Shown here: positions 26,818-35,570 of the stretch, one piece after another
Layout of the letters: every line of letters begins with the position of its first letter
Position numbering within the stretch: the first letter of the stretch is position 1
From: an uncultured Sphingomonas sp.
GTDB lineage: Bacteria > Pseudomonadota > Alphaproteobacteria > Sphingomonadales > Sphingomonadaceae
Reading direction: 5' to 3'
Assembly: GCF_902806265.1 (NCBI RefSeq)
Contig: NZ_CADCVZ010000002.1
Coordinates: forward strand, 1-64,000
Length of the DNA: 64,000 bases
Position numbers and translations under genes: made by a program
The notes under the pieces: model-generated
Told to the model about the DNA's origin: nothing
Databases searched by the model: none
What the model saw: only the letters and a program-made list of their open reading frames with translations

Positions 26818-27491
26818 TGGGCTGGCTGATCCTAGGCGGACTCGTGGCGCTCACCGCCGCTGCGCTGTGGTGGCTGGGACATCTCCGGAGCGCGCAGGCG
26901 CAGCTGGTGCTGGGGGCGTTGATGATCGGGGGTGCCGGCTATGCGCTTCAAGGGGAACCCGGCCTGCCGGGAGCGCCGCGGGAGGCCGGGCGCCGGGCAG
27001 CCTCGCTGCCGCTGACCGAGCCGCGCCAGGCCATGCTGGGCCGGTTCAACTCAAGCGACCGCTGGCTGACCATTGCCGACAGCTTCGCCTCGCGCGGCAA
27101 CACCGAGGACGCGGTGGGCGTGATCCGCTCCGGTTTGCGGGCGGACCCGGACGACCTCGGCTTGTGGATCGGGCTGGGCAATGCGCTGGTCGATCATGCC
27201 GGGATGGTCACTCCGGCATCCACGCTGGCTTACGCGCGAGCGAGGGAGCTCGCACCAAGGCACCCGGCGCCATTGTTCTTCGAGGGGCTGGCGCTGGCCC
27301 GGTCGGGCAAGCGGGACGAAGGACTCGCGCTTTGGCGCCGGGCACTGGCGCTAACCCCGCCGGGCACGAGCTACCGGCCGATGATCGAAGGCGGAGTGGC
27401 GGCGCTGGCGGGACGTGCCCGTCGCCGCTCCCGTAGTTACCCCGGCCCTGAGCCGGGGTCCGCCTTCCTTCGCAATCGAACAAGCAAGTAA
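26817..27491 (+). CDS. ccmI: Short CcmI-like TPR protein
   Basis: 224 residues. It has two hydrophobic segments at the N-terminus and then TPR-like helices (DRWLTIADSFASRGNTEDAVGVIRSGLRADPDD, LWIGLGNALV, ALFFEGLALARSGKRDEGLALWRRAL). CcmI/CycH delivers apocytochrome to the heme lyase; this copy is short compared with the usual two-domain protein. The final 25-30 residues are encoded by repeat DNA. ATG at 26817 or GTG at 26814. Confidence 0.8.
   Translation: MGWLILGGLVALTAAALWWLGHLRSAQAQLVLGALMIGGAGYALQGEPGLPGAPREAGRRAASLPLTEPRQAMLGRFNSSDRWLTIADSFASRGNTEDAVGVIRSGLRADPDDLGLWIGLGNALVDHAGMVTPASTLAYARARELAPRHPAPLFFEGLALARSGKRDEGLALWRRALALTPPGTSYRPMIEGGVAALAGRARRRSRSYPGPEPGSAFLRNRTSK
27440..27458. 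repeat. GC-rich hairpin repeat in 3' end of ccmI-like gene
   Basis: CCCCGGC, five bases, GCCGGGG: a palindromic element of the kind scattered in sphingomonad genomes. Here it is read through as coding sequence (YPGPEPGSAF). Confidence 0.45.
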
Positions 27492-27496
27492 GCCGG

Positions 27497-27518
27497 ATCC
27501 CCGGGTCGAGCCCGGGAT
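27497..27518. repeat. GC-rich palindrome after the ccm operon
   Basis: CCCGGG, loop TCGAG, CCCGGG, flanked by ATC/GAT-like ends. It sits just beyond the ccmI-like stop and resembles a REP element; it may stabilise or end the ccm transcript. No T-tract. Confidence 0.45.
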
Positions 27519-27527
27519 GACGATCGC

Positions 27528-27752
27528 CTACTTGCCCCTGCCAGTCTTATCCTGAAGCTGGTCGATCTTCTTGGATGCGTCGGCCTTGTTGAGCTCGGGA
27601 TCGAACTCCTCGCCGGCTTCCTCGCTCAAGGTCTCAAGATAGGAAGCCTGCGCGCCGGTCATTGGCTCACCGCCGGTGGTCCAATGGTCGGGGTCCTTGA
27701 CCGCATTGCCGGTCGGATGAGCCTTGGGGTCGTCGGGAATTTTGTCGGACAT
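27528..27752 (-). CDS. DUF3072 domain-containing protein
   Basis: 74 residues, hydrophilic. The family core MTGAQASYLETLSEEAGEEFD (about residues 31-51) and the final KKIDQLQDKTGR match DUF3072. Function is unknown; it is found in Alphaproteobacteria and actinobacteria. A perfect EcfG promoter lies 36 bp upstream of the ATG, making this a likely general-stress gene. GAGAAGG precedes the ATG as ribosome site. Confidence 0.88.
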   Translation of the reverse strand: MSDKIPDDPKAHPTGNAVKDPDHWTTGGEPMTGAQASYLETLSEEAGEEFDPELNKADASKKIDQLQDKTGRGK

Positions 27753-27787
27753 TGATGCACCTTCTCAAGAGTTTGAGTTGGTGCACT

Positions 27788-27812
27788 AACGGTCGCGTTC
27801 TTTTTATGTTCC
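27788..27812 (-). promoter_or_regulatory. EcfG-type promoter of DUF3072 gene
   Basis: Minus strand: GGAAC (27812-27808), 16 bases, CGTT (27791-27788). This is an exact match to the alphaproteobacterial general-stress sigma factor consensus. Start of transcription would be about 30 bases before the ATG. Confidence 0.75.
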
Positions 27813-27815
27813 CGT

Positions 27816-28934
27816 CTATGCCGCGGCTGCGAACGGCAGGTCGAGCGCTTCGGCAACGGTCTCGTGCCGGATCTGGCCGCCCGATACATTGAGCCCGTTG
27901 GCAAGGTGCGGATCCTGCCGCATCGCCTCTTCGGCGCCGAGGTTCGCAAGCTTTAGCGCGAAGGGCAGGGTGGCGTTGTTGAGGGCGAAGGCGGAGGTGC
28001 GCGACACGGCGCCGGGCATGTTGGCGACGCAATAGTGGATCACTCCGTCGACCTCGAACACGGGGTCGTCGTGGGTGGTGGCCCGGCTGGTCTCGAAACA
28101 GCCGCCCTGATCAATTGCGATGTCGACCAGCACCGAGCCGCGCTTCATGGTCTTGAGCATGTCGCGAGTGACGAGCTTGGGCGCGGCGGCCCCGGGCACG
28201 AGCACCGCGCCGATCACCAGCTCGGCTTCTTCCACCGCGCTAGCGATGGAGGCTTTGGTGGCGTAGGCGGTCTTGATCTGGCTGGAGAAGAACATGTCGA
28301 GTTCGGCCAGCCGCTCCATGCTGATATCGTAGATGGTGACGTCGGCGCGCATGCCGACCGCCATCTGCGCCGCGTTAACGCCAGACACCCCGCCGCCGAG
28401 GATCGCCACCTTGGCGGGGGCAACACCAGGGACGCCGCCCAAGAGCACGCCGCGGCCGCCCTGCTCCTTTTCGAGATAGTGGGCGCCAACCTGTACCGAC
28501 ATGCGGCCCGCGACCTCGCTCATCGGCTTGAGCAGGGGCAGCGCGCCCGTGCGCGACGTCACCGTCTCATAAGCGATACAGGTCGCGCCCGACTTCATCA
28601 GACCTTCGGCCTGAGGCTTGTCGGCCGCGAGGTGGAGGTAGGTGAACAGCAGGTGGTGCGGCCTCAGCAGGGCGATCTCGTCGGGCTGGGGTTCCTTGAC
28701 CTTGACGATCATCTCGGCCGTGTCGAACAGCTCGGCTACGCTGCCGACGATGGTCGCGCCCGACCGCTGGTAGGCGCTGTCCGGACAGTCGATCCCGCCG
28801 CCCGCCCCCGACTGCACGAAGACCTCGTGTCCAGCGGCCACCAGCTCCTTCACGGACGCGGGCGTGAGCCCGACCCGATATTCGTGGTTCTTGATCTCCT
28901 TGGGGACACCGACGCGCATTCCGTTCGCTTTCAT
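27816..28934 (-). CDS. ald: Alanine dehydrogenase
   Basis: 372 residues. Reversible NAD-dependent deamination of L-alanine to pyruvate. Seen: RVGVPKEIKNHEYRVGLTP at the N-terminus, catalytic Lys in VKVKEPQPDE and His in TYLHLAADK, Rossmann glycine motif ILGGGVSGVNAAQMA (about residues 173-187), and the C-terminal MPGAVSRTSAFALNNATLPFALKLA. The first ATG (28934) is used; MRVGVPKE at residue 6 is the family start and an alternative. Confidence 0.97.
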   Translation of the reverse strand: MKANGMRVGVPKEIKNHEYRVGLTPASVKELVAAGHEVFVQSGAGGGIDCPDSAYQRSGATIVGSVAELFDTAEMIVKVKEPQPDEIALLRPHHLLFTYLHLAADKPQAEGLMKSGATCIAYETVTSRTGALPLLKPMSEVAGRMSVQVGAHYLEKEQGGRGVLLGGVPGVAPAKVAILGGGVSGVNAAQMAVGMRADVTIYDISMERLAELDMFFSSQIKTAYATKASIASAVEEAELVIGAVLVPGAAAPKLVTRDMLKTMKRGSVLVDIAIDQGGCFETSRATTHDDPVFEVDGVIHYCVANMPGAVSRTSAFALNNATLPFALKLANLGAEEAMRQDPHLANGLNVSGGQIRHETVAEALDLPFAAAA

Positions 28935-29038
28935 ATGACTAGGTTAAGGTCGTTGGCGCGGCCCTATAGACCGGATGCGGCGCGGAGTGCCAGCCGATTG
29001 CGGGACCACAACGCTCCTGCTAGAGCGCCCCGCCGCCG

Positions 29039-31000
29039 ATGAACATCACCGCAACCGGAGCCGCCGTGTCGGCCCCCGCGAATGAGGGGGTTACGGACAC
29101 CAGCCATGTCGGGGGCCATGCACCGCAGGGCTCGCTCGCGAAGCTTGCGGTCGGCGCGGTGGGCATCGTTTTCGGCGACATCGGCACCTCCCCCATCTAC
29201 GCCTTTCGCGAGACCTTCGCCGGTCATCACCAGCTCGCTCCGGACGCCTTGCACATCTACGGCGTTCTTAGCCTGATATTCTGGTCGATGATGATCATCG
29301 TGACGCTGAAGTACGTCACCATCATCATGCGCGCCGACAACAAGGGCGAGGGCGGCAGCCTGGCGTTGCTGGCATTGATCAACCGATCGACCAGCGACAG
29401 GCGGCGCTGGACCGCCGGGATCGTCATGCTGGGCGTGTTCGCGACGTCGCTGTTCTACGGCGACAGCATGATCACGCCGGCGGTTTCCGTGCTGTCGGCT
29501 GTCGAGGGGCTGACGACGGTCAATCCGGCGTTCGAGCCTTACGTCATTCCGCTGGCGGTTGCGATCCTGGTCGGGCTGTTCGCCATCCAGTCGCGCGGCA
29601 CCGCCAAGGTCGGGACGCTGTTCGGGCCGATCATGCTGCTGTACTTTACTGTGCTCGCGGGACTGGGCGTGCTGCACATTTTCAAGCACCCGCCAGTGTT
29701 GTGGCACATGCTGAACCCGGGCAACGCGCTGGCCTTCTACATTGCCGAGCCGCTGCCGGCCTTTATCGCCATGGGCTCAGTGGTGCTGGCGGTGACCGGC
29801 GCCGAAGCGCTGTACGCCGACATGGGGCATTTCGGGCGGCGGCCGATCCGGGTGTCGTGGCTCTACTTCGTGTTGCCCGCGCTGCTGCTCAACTACCTTG
29901 GGCAGGGTGCGATGCTGCTTAGTCAGACTCCCGCCGAGGCGCTCGAGACGGTCAAGAACCCGTTCTTCTATCTTGCCAGCGAATCCTTCCGGCTGCCGCT
30001 GGTCCTGCTTGCGACCTGCGCCACCATTATCGCCAGCCAGGCGGTGATCAGCGGGGCGTTCTCGGTCACCCAGCAGGCGATCCAGCTGGGCTTCATCCCG
30101 CGGCTGCGGATCACCCACACCAGCGAGACTGCGGCCGGGCAGATCTACATCCCGGTGATCAACTGGGCGCTGATGGTGATGGTGATCCTGCTGGTAGTCA
30201 CTTTCCAGAGCTCGTCCAACCTCGCTGCAGCCTACGGGATCGCGGTCACTGGGGCGATGTTCATCGACACCCTGCTGCTCGCGGTGGTGTTTTTCTCCCT
30301 GTGGAAGTGGCCGGCGTGGAAGGCAGTGCCGCTGATCGCGCTGTTCCTGTTCGTGGACATCCTGTATTTCAGTTCCAACCTCCTGAAGGTGCCGGACGGT
30401 GGCTGGTTCCCGCTGCTGGTGGGCGCAGTCGCCTTTACCATGCTCACCACCTGGGCGCGGGGCCGCAAGCTGATGCTCGACCGCATGTCGGAGGCCAGCC
30501 TGCCGATGGAGGTGTTCATCAAGTCGGCCGCGGCTAGCGCCACCCGCGTTCCCGGCACCGCGGTGTTCATGACGACGTCCATGCGGGGCGTGCCCCACGC
30601 GCTGCTTCATAATCTCAAGCACAACAAGGTGCTGCACGAGCGGGTGATGTTGCTCACCGTCCGGATCGAGGACGTGCCTCATATCCCGGCCGAGAAACGG
30701 CTGCAGACAGAGGATTACGGCGCGGGCTTCTTCCGGGTGCTGCTGCGCTACGGCTTCATGGAGGAAGTCAACGTTCCCGCGGAGCTGAGCCAGCTCGAGA
30801 ACTGCGGTCCGACCTGCAAGATGATGGACACCAGCTTCTTCCTCGCTCGCCAGACGCTGATCGCGTCGTCCAAACCGGGAATGGCAATCTGGCGCGAGCG
30901 CTTGTTCAGCTGGATGCTGCGCAATGCGGAAAGCGCCATGGAGTTCTTCAAGCTGCCGACCAATCGGGTGGTGGAGTTGGGCAGCCAGGTCGAGATCTGA
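29039..31000 (+). CDS. kup: Low-affinity potassium uptake protein Kup
   Basis: 653 residues, about 12 membrane spans and a cytosolic C-terminal domain. Proton-coupled K+ uptake. Recognised by [19 protein letters not shown] (about residues 44-62), [50 protein letters not shown] and LNYLGQGA. The ATG at 29039 is preceded by a short non-conserved tail of about 35 residues. Confidence 0.97.
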   Translation: MNITATGAAVSAPANEGVTDTSHVGGHAPQGSLAKLAVGAVGIVFGDIGTSPIYAFRETFAGHHQLAPDALHIYGVLSLIFWSMMIIVTLKYVTIIMRADNKGEGGSLALLALINRSTSDRRRWTAGIVMLGVFATSLFYGDSMITPAVSVLSAVEGLTTVNPAFEPYVIPLAVAILVGLFAIQSRGTAKVGTLFGPIMLLYFTVLAGLGVLHIFKHPPVLWHMLNPGNALAFYIAEPLPAFIAMGSVVLAVTGAEALYADMGHFGRRPIRVSWLYFVLPALLLNYLGQGAMLLSQTPAEALETVKNPFFYLASESFRLPLVLLATCATIIASQAVISGAFSVTQQAIQLGFIPRLRITHTSETAAGQIYIPVINWALMVMVILLVVTFQSSSNLAAAYGIAVTGAMFIDTLLLAVVFFSLWKWPAWKAVPLIALFLFVDILYFSSNLLKVPDGGWFPLLVGAVAFTMLTTWARGRKLMLDRMSEASLPMEVFIKSAAASATRVPGTAVFMTTSMRGVPHALLHNLKHNKVLHERVMLLTVRIEDVPHIPAEKRLQTEDYGAGFFRVLLRYGFMEEVNVPAELSQLENCGPTCKMMDTSFFLARQTLIASSKPGMAIWRERLFSWMLRNAESAMEFFKLPTNRVVELGSQVEI

Positions 31001-31018
31001 CGACCCGAACGGGCGGTG

Positions 31019-31042
31019 GGCAGGGTAGGCTTGCCTCCTGCC
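31019..31042 (+). terminator. Hairpin after kup
   Basis: GGCAGG (31019-31024) pairs with CCTGCC (31037-31042); inner bases AGG/CCT can extend the stem. It lies 18 bases after the kup stop. There is no T-tract. Confidence 0.35.
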
Positions 31043-31115
31043 GACTGAGCGCCGGTATTCCGCTTCTGCCGAGACGAGCGCGTGAACCATGCGCCGCGCC
31101 GCAGGTTCACGCGCC

Positions 31116-31682
31116 ATGGATCAGATCGCCTCCTGGGTCGCGACCGTCGCCACCATCTTCGCCGCCTGCCTCACCGCTTCGAACCTAGGTTCCCGGATCA
31201 CCGGCTACGGCTTCATCGTCTTCACCGTCGGCTCGATCGCCTGGTTCACCCTCGGCATCCTGACCGGACAGCCGGCGCTCATTTGGACCAACATCGTGAT
31301 GACGGCGCTGAACCTGTTCGGCGTGTGGCGCTGGCTCGGGCGACAGGCCAAGGTGGAGGACGGGGCACAGGCAGCAGCAGAGGAAAGCCGCGCGCTGCCG
31401 GGCGAAACGCTGTTCCCGGCGTCGTCGCTGAACAGCGCCAAGCTGGTGAGCGCCGACGGGGCGAACCTTGGCACCTGCGTCGACGCCATGCTGGGCTGCG
31501 GTAGCGGGCGGCTGCAGTATCTGGTCGTGGCCGAGGGCGGGCTGGCCGGGGTGGGGGAGACCTTCCGGCGGCTGGAGTGGGGGGATGCCCAGGTGCACGA
31601 CGGGGCGGTGCAGACCAGGTTCGACGAGGGGCGCTTCTCCACGTTGCCCGAGCTCACCAAAGACAATTGGCCCGGACGATGA
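31116..31682 (+). CDS. PRC-barrel domain membrane protein
   Basis: 188 residues from the ATG at 31116 (or 197 from 31089). The N-terminal part has two to three membrane spans (DQIASWVATVATIFAACLTASNLG; YGFIVFTVGSIAWFTLGIL; TNIVMTALNLFGVWRWLG). The C-terminal part resembles a PRC-barrel, starting with LNSAKLVSADGANLGTCVDAM. PRC-barrels often bind other proteins or RNA-processing machinery; no specific role is known here. The start choice is uncertain. The stop overlaps the next gene's ATG. Confidence 0.7.
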   Translation: MDQIASWVATVATIFAACLTASNLGSRITGYGFIVFTVGSIAWFTLGILTGQPALIWTNIVMTALNLFGVWRWLGRQAKVEDGAQAAAEESRALPGETLFPASSLNSAKLVSADGANLGTCVDAMLGCGSGRLQYLVVAEGGLAGVGETFRRLEWGDAQVHDGAVQTRFDEGRFSTLPELTKDNWPGR

Positions 31683-32182
31683 GCGCGTTGATTGTGACCG
31701 CGGAGCTTGGGGCACGGGACTTCGCCTGGCTTGACGGTGAGCGCCGCGCTTACTTCCCGCCGGAGCGCAACCAGCTGTCTGCGCACCTGACGATGTTCCA
31801 TGCGTTGCCGCCGTCGGCCGAAGGCGAAGTGCGGCGAGAGCTTGCGCGGCATGTGGGCGGAGCGCCGCCCCGAGCGACGGTGGCCGGATTGATGAACCTG
31901 GGGCGGGGCGTGGCCTACCGGATCGTTTCGGATGAGCTTGAAGCCATCCGCGGGTCCCTGGCCGATCACTTCCAAGGCCTGCTCACCGCGCAGGATGGGC
32001 AGGGCTGGCGGCCGCACGTCACCGTTCAGAACAAGGTGGAGGCGGCGGAGGCGAAAGCGCTGCTGCGCTCCCTGGAGGCGGCATTCCGTCCGCGGCCGCT
32101 CGGCATCAGCGGCCTTGGGCTACATCGTTACCTCGGAGGGCCCTGGGAAGCGCTCGGCCGGTGGAGCTTCCGGGGCGCCTAG
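31679..32182 (+). CDS. 2'-5' RNA ligase / LigT-type 2H phosphoesterase
   Basis: 167 residues with two HxT-type signatures, HLTMF (about residues 36-40) and HVTVQ (about 113-117), the 2H phosphoesterase hallmark. Likely cyclic-phosphate phosphodiesterase or ligase activity on RNA or small cyclic nucleotides. The ATG overlaps the PRC-barrel stop (ATGA). It converges on the DUF3775 gene with overlapping stops. Confidence 0.88.
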   Translation: MSALIVTAELGARDFAWLDGERRAYFPPERNQLSAHLTMFHALPPSAEGEVRRELARHVGGAPPRATVAGLMNLGRGVAYRIVSDELEAIRGSLADHFQGLLTAQDGQGWRPHVTVQNKVEAAEAKALLRSLEAAFRPRPLGISGLGLHRYLGGPWEALGRWSFRGA

Positions 32183-32592
32183 CTCAGTTCGCCCACGCCC
32201 TCGCAGGTCAAGTCGAAGGCCGCCATCCCGGCTTCGAGCACGGAGGCGAGCATGGGCAGGTCCATCAGCTCTTCGACCGCCCCGCTGCGCCCGGTGTCCA
32301 TCGCCTCTTCCATGGCCTCGCTCCAGTCGGAAGCCTCATAGGTTCCTTGGCCGACCCAGCAGAAGGCGAGCACCTCGGCAAGCTGGTCCTCGCCCAGATC
32401 GTCGAACGCCTGCCGGAGCTCCTCTTCAACGCCCGTGTTGATGTCGTCCTCCAAGACCGACAATGCGCCTTCGTCCTCGTCGTCCACGTTGTCCGCGGCC
32501 TCGTCCTCGAACTCGCCGGGGGTCTGAGCTTCATACTCCCGCGCACGCAGGATGATGCGGCAAAGCGTGTCGAGGGGGGTCAGCGGGTCCAT
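32179..32592 (-). CDS. DUF3775 domain-containing acidic protein
   Basis: 137 residues, strongly acidic (about residues 25-55 contain clusters such as FEDEAADNVDDEDEG). The helical core, with LDTLCRIILRAREYEAQ near the start and LRQAFDDLGEDQLAEVLAFCWVGQGTYEASDW, matches DUF3775, a function-unknown alphaproteobacterial family. The ATG at 32592 gives the family start MDPLTPLDTL. Confidence 0.85.
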   Translation of the reverse strand: MDPLTPLDTLCRIILRAREYEAQTPGEFEDEAADNVDDEDEGALSVLEDDINTGVEEELRQAFDDLGEDQLAEVLAFCWVGQGTYEASDWSEAMEEAMDTGRSGAVEELMDLPMLASVLEAGMAAFDLTCEGVGELS

Positions 32593-32650
32593 TTGACAAT
32601 CTCCTGATTTGCCCGCTGAACACGGGGATGGAGCGGACGGTTCCACCGCG

Positions 32651-32679
32651 TTGACCGGCGCACGCCCCCCCACTATATG
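32651..32679 (+). promoter_or_regulatory. Strong sigma-70-type promoter of tRNA-Met
   Basis: TTGACC (32651-32656) and TATATG (32674-32679) with a 17-base spacer. About 62 bases of leader, with a GCCCGC/GCGGGC hairpin, precede the tRNA. Confidence 0.6.
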
Positions 32680-32747
32680 CCGCCCGCACCCGCCTGGCGG
32701 GCAGCCCGAGACCATCCGTTGGCCCCCTGGAGCCGCGGGCATCGTGG

Positions 32748-32824
32748 GGCGGAGTAGCTCAGCTGGTTAGAGCAGCGGAATCATAATCCGCGTGTCGGGG
32801 GTTCAAGTCCCTCCTCCGCTACCA
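32748..32824 (+). tRNA. tRNA-Met (anticodon CAT), elongator type
   Basis: Cloverleaf with acceptor GGCGGAG/CTCCGCT (G1-T72 wobble), D-arm AGCTCAGCTGGTTAGAGC, anticodon stem GCGGA/TCCGC with CAT at 32782-32784, T-arm GGGGG-TTCAAGT-CCCTC and encoded ACCA. It lacks the initiator features (mismatched 1-72 C-A and three G-C pairs in the anticodon stem). A lysidine-modified Ile2 tRNA is a less likely alternative. Confidence 0.94.
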
Positions 32825-32919
32825 TCTTCTCCGGTCGACGACCTTGCCGGGGACAAGGGCCGCCAGAAGCGGTCGCACGGATCCGATGAACAGCCGCGCC
32901 GCAATCGGCGGAGGGTTCC

Positions 32920-33798
32920 TTAGGACACGATGGCCTTCAGCATGCCGGTCACTAGCGGACGCAGGTCGCCGCCCATGCGACCGGCCTCGAACAACAATCC
33001 GAAGGTGAGCGCGTAGGTTAGCGCCCGATAGCGCTCAAGAATGTACGACATCGGGGCCTTCACGAGCGCTGGCAGCACGGCACTGGCAAGGATAACGAGC
33101 ACAATCCCATTCAGGGCCGAAAACACCACATCGCTGACGAAGTGGATGCCGGTCACCAGCCTTGGCAGAGCCACGGCAAACACCGCCCACCCAAAGGCGA
33201 ACAGCCCAACTCGGCGTGAGTAGAGGTAAACGACGGTGCTCAAGCCAAACACCAGCGCGCATGTATCGCTCGGAAAGGAGCTGATGTCGCGCTGAGGCGC
33301 CCCGCCGAAGAACTGTGTGAAGGTATAGCCCGGCTGGAAGAACGGCCGCTCCCGATGGCCGATCAGCTCCTGAACTGCCATCGCCACGACGATGGAGATG
33401 AAGGAAGCAGCCAAACCCACGGCGATCCGCAATTGGAGCCGGTCCGTATCCGGCCGGTCATTGCTGGAGAACCAGCACCAGACCACGAGCATCAGCGACG
33501 GCAAGGTCTTGATCAGCAAAGCAGCCGTCAGCCAGTACGTCTGCCCGACGAATTGAGGATGGGCGTGGCCGAACCGGTTGAAGGCTTTGGCGCTAGCCGT
33601 ATCGAAAGAGATGAGCCACGGCATCTCGAACTTCACTGCCCAGACGAGGAACAGCTGGATCAGGATCAGGGCGAAGCAAAAGAGCTTGGCCTGCCCGCTA
33701 AACTCAATGCCCGAGGAGGCGGAGAGATACCTGCCCAGCCTGGCCTGACTGTCGGGCTCGAGCCGCTTCGAAGAGACAGGCACCCGGGTGTCAAGCAT
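32920..33798 (-). CDS. PAP2-superfamily membrane protein with altered catalytic motif
   Basis: 292 residues, five to six membrane spans, with PAP2-type motifs in order: ELIGHRERP (C1, about 144-152, Lys replaced by Glu), SFPSDTCALVFG (C2, about 174-185, where the usual PSGH/PSDH His is Thr179), and PRLVTGIHFVSD (C3, about 212-223, His219 kept, Ser replaced by Pro212). Typical members dephosphorylate lipid phosphates. With C2 His missing, activity is doubtful. The ATG at 33798 has an AAGGG site. Base composition is less GC-rich than the neighbours. Confidence 0.75.
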   Translation of the reverse strand: MLDTRVPVSSKRLEPDSQARLGRYLSASSGIEFSGQAKLFCFALILIQLFLVWAVKFEMPWLISFDTASAKAFNRFGHAHPQFVGQTYWLTAALLIKTLPSLMLVVWCWFSSNDRPDTDRLQLRIAVGLAASFISIVVAMAVQELIGHRERPFFQPGYTFTQFFGGAPQRDISSFPSDTCALVFGLSTVVYLYSRRVGLFAFGWAVFAVALPRLVTGIHFVSDVVFSALNGIVLVILASAVLPALVKAPMSYILERYRALTYALTFGLLFEAGRMGGDLRPLVTGMLKAIVS

Positions 33799-34247
33799 AA
33801 ATGACCCTTCTTCTATACGGCTCCTCAGACGGGCATCGATACACGGATTGTCACAAGATTGAAATAGTGTGTTCACGGTTTTGGAGTTAAGCGTAAGATA
33901 ACGGGCTGGCCGGATTTGTACCCGCTGCTGCCGTCTCGTTGGCAAGTCGGGGCTTGGCCGAACGGCAAACGCCCGGACCGCTTGTTCAGCGACCCGGGCG
34001 TCCGCGTGACGACTGCTCGTCAGCCCCCTTTGGAGTGGTGCGGCAGCGGAAGCTCACTCCTCACCGCGGTCCTCCGGATCATCGGGCTTGCACCCATGAC
34101 CGCTTGGAGAAAGGAGGCTAGGGTCACGGGCCCCGACTTGTCCACGGGAAGCTTCGCGGCCGTGACCTTTGCGTAGGCCCTGTGTCGGTCGCGCCACATG
34201 CCCGCTTGCATTGCCAGTTCAGCTTCTGCCCCCTAGGACGCGCGCCC
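33799..34247. other. 449-bp intergenic region before proS
   Basis: No gene I can support. Two short open frames (33916-34176 plus, 34020-34211 minus) lack ribosome sites and resemble nothing. It holds the divergent leaders of the PAP2 gene and proS and a hairpin: ACGCCCGG (33969-33976) with CCGGGCGT (33994-34001). The AT content is higher near 33830-33900, consistent with the PAP2 gene's promoter side. No tRNA-end repeat or mobile-element remnant was seen. Confidence 0.5.
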
Positions 34248-35570
34248 ATGCGCCTGTCCCAAGCCTTTCTGCCGGTCCTCAAGGAAAGCCCGACCGACGC
34301 CCAGATCGTCAGTCACAAGCTGATGCTCCGCTCCGGGCTGGTGCGGCAGACGGCCGCGGGCATCTACGCGTGGCTGCCGCTCGGCTACCGCGTGCTCAAG
34401 AAGATCGAGGGGATCGTCCGCGAAGAGCAGGACCGGGCGGGCGCAATCGAGTTGCTGATGCCGACGCTGCAATCGGCCGAGCTATGGCGGGAGAGCGGTC
34501 GCTACGACGCTTATGGGCCGGAAATGCTGCGCATCCGCGACCGGCACGAGCGCGAGATGCTCTACGGGCCGACCAACGAGGAGATGATCACCGTCATCTT
34601 CCGCGACGAGGCCCGCAGCTACCGCGACCTCCCGCGCACGCTCTACCATATTCAATGGAAGTTCCGCGACGAGGTGCGCCCGCGGTTCGGAGTGATGCGC
34701 GGGCGCGAGTTTCTGATGAAGGACGCCTACAGCTTCGACCTGGACGAGGCTGGCGCGCGGCAAAGCTACTATACGCAGCTGCTCGCCTATCTGCGCACCT
34801 TTCAGCGCATGGGCATCCGAGCGGTACCGATGAAGGCGGCGTCCGGGCCGATCGGCGGCGATCTTTCCCACGAGTTCATCGTGCTTGCTCCGACCGGTGA
34901 GAGCGAGGTGTTCTACGATGCCGAGTACGAGGGCATGGATTGGACCCAGTCGGGGCTCAGTTACGGCGATGCCGTGGGGCTGCAGGCGCTATTCGACCGC
35001 ATCGGCCAGACCTACGCGGCGACCGACGAGACCCATGAAGAAACGCGCTGGGCCGAGGTGCCGGGCGAGCGGCAGCGGCAGGGTCGCGGCATCGAGGTCG
35101 GGCACATCTTCAACTTCGGCACCAAGTACAGCGAAGCCATGGGCTTTCGGGTGTCGGGGCCAGATGGCGCGATGGTGACGCCGCAGATGGGCAGCTACGG
35201 CATCGGCGTGTCGCGGCTTGTGGGGGCGATCATCGAAGCCAGCCATGACGAGGCCGGGATCGTCTGGCCGGAGGCGGTGGCGCCGTGGCGGGTGGGACTG
35301 GTGACCATGCGCGGCGACGACGCGGCAAGCGTCGCGGCCGCCGGCGACCTCTACGACAAGCTGACTTCGGCGGGGGTCGAGACGCTCTACGACGACCGGG
35401 ACGAGCGGGGCGGGGCCAAGCTCGCCGGCATGGACCTCATGGGCCTGCCCTGGCAGCTCATCATCGGTCCGCGGGGCCTGGCGCAGGGGACAGCGGAGCT
35501 CAAGGATCGCCGCACCGGCGAGAAGCAGGAGCTTAGCCTGGAAAGCGCGTTGGCGAGGCTGACGGCGTGA
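34248..35570 (+). CDS. proS: Proline--tRNA ligase (short class II type)
   Basis: 440 residues, the short alphaproteobacterial/mitochondrial-like form without the inserted editing domain. Class II motifs: motif 2 around [26 protein letters not shown] and motif 3 [18 protein letters not shown], followed by an anticodon-binding domain ([21 protein letters not shown]). The ATG at 34248 starts [13 protein letters not shown]. The stop overlaps the lolC GTG (proS-lolC order is typical here). Confidence 0.97.
   Translation: MRLSQAFLPVLKESPTDAQIVSHKLMLRSGLVRQTAAGIYAWLPLGYRVLKKIEGIVREEQDRAGAIELLMPTLQSAELWRESGRYDAYGPEMLRIRDRHEREMLYGPTNEEMITVIFRDEARSYRDLPRTLYHIQWKFRDEVRPRFGVMRGREFLMKDAYSFDLDEAGARQSYYTQLLAYLRTFQRMGIRAVPMKAASGPIGGDLSHEFIVLAPTGESEVFYDAEYEGMDWTQSGLSYGDAVGLQALFDRIGQTYAATDETHEETRWAEVPGERQRQGRGIEVGHIFNFGTKYSEAMGFRVSGPDGAMVTPQMGSYGIGVSRLVGAIIEASHDEAGIVWPEAVAPWRVGLVTMRGDDAASVAAAGDLYDKLTSAGVETLYDDRDERGGAKLAGMDLMGLPWQLIIGPRGLAQGTAELKDRRTGEKQELSLESALARLTA

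Noticed and set aside
33916-34211. Two small open frames in the gap before proS
   Set aside because: No ribosome binding site, low-complexity translation and no recognisable family; they overlap one another on opposite strands.
32748-34247. Genomic island inserted at tRNA-Met
   Set aside because: No direct repeat of the tRNA 3' end in the next 1.5 kb and no integrase. Only the PAP2 gene and its leader look atypical.
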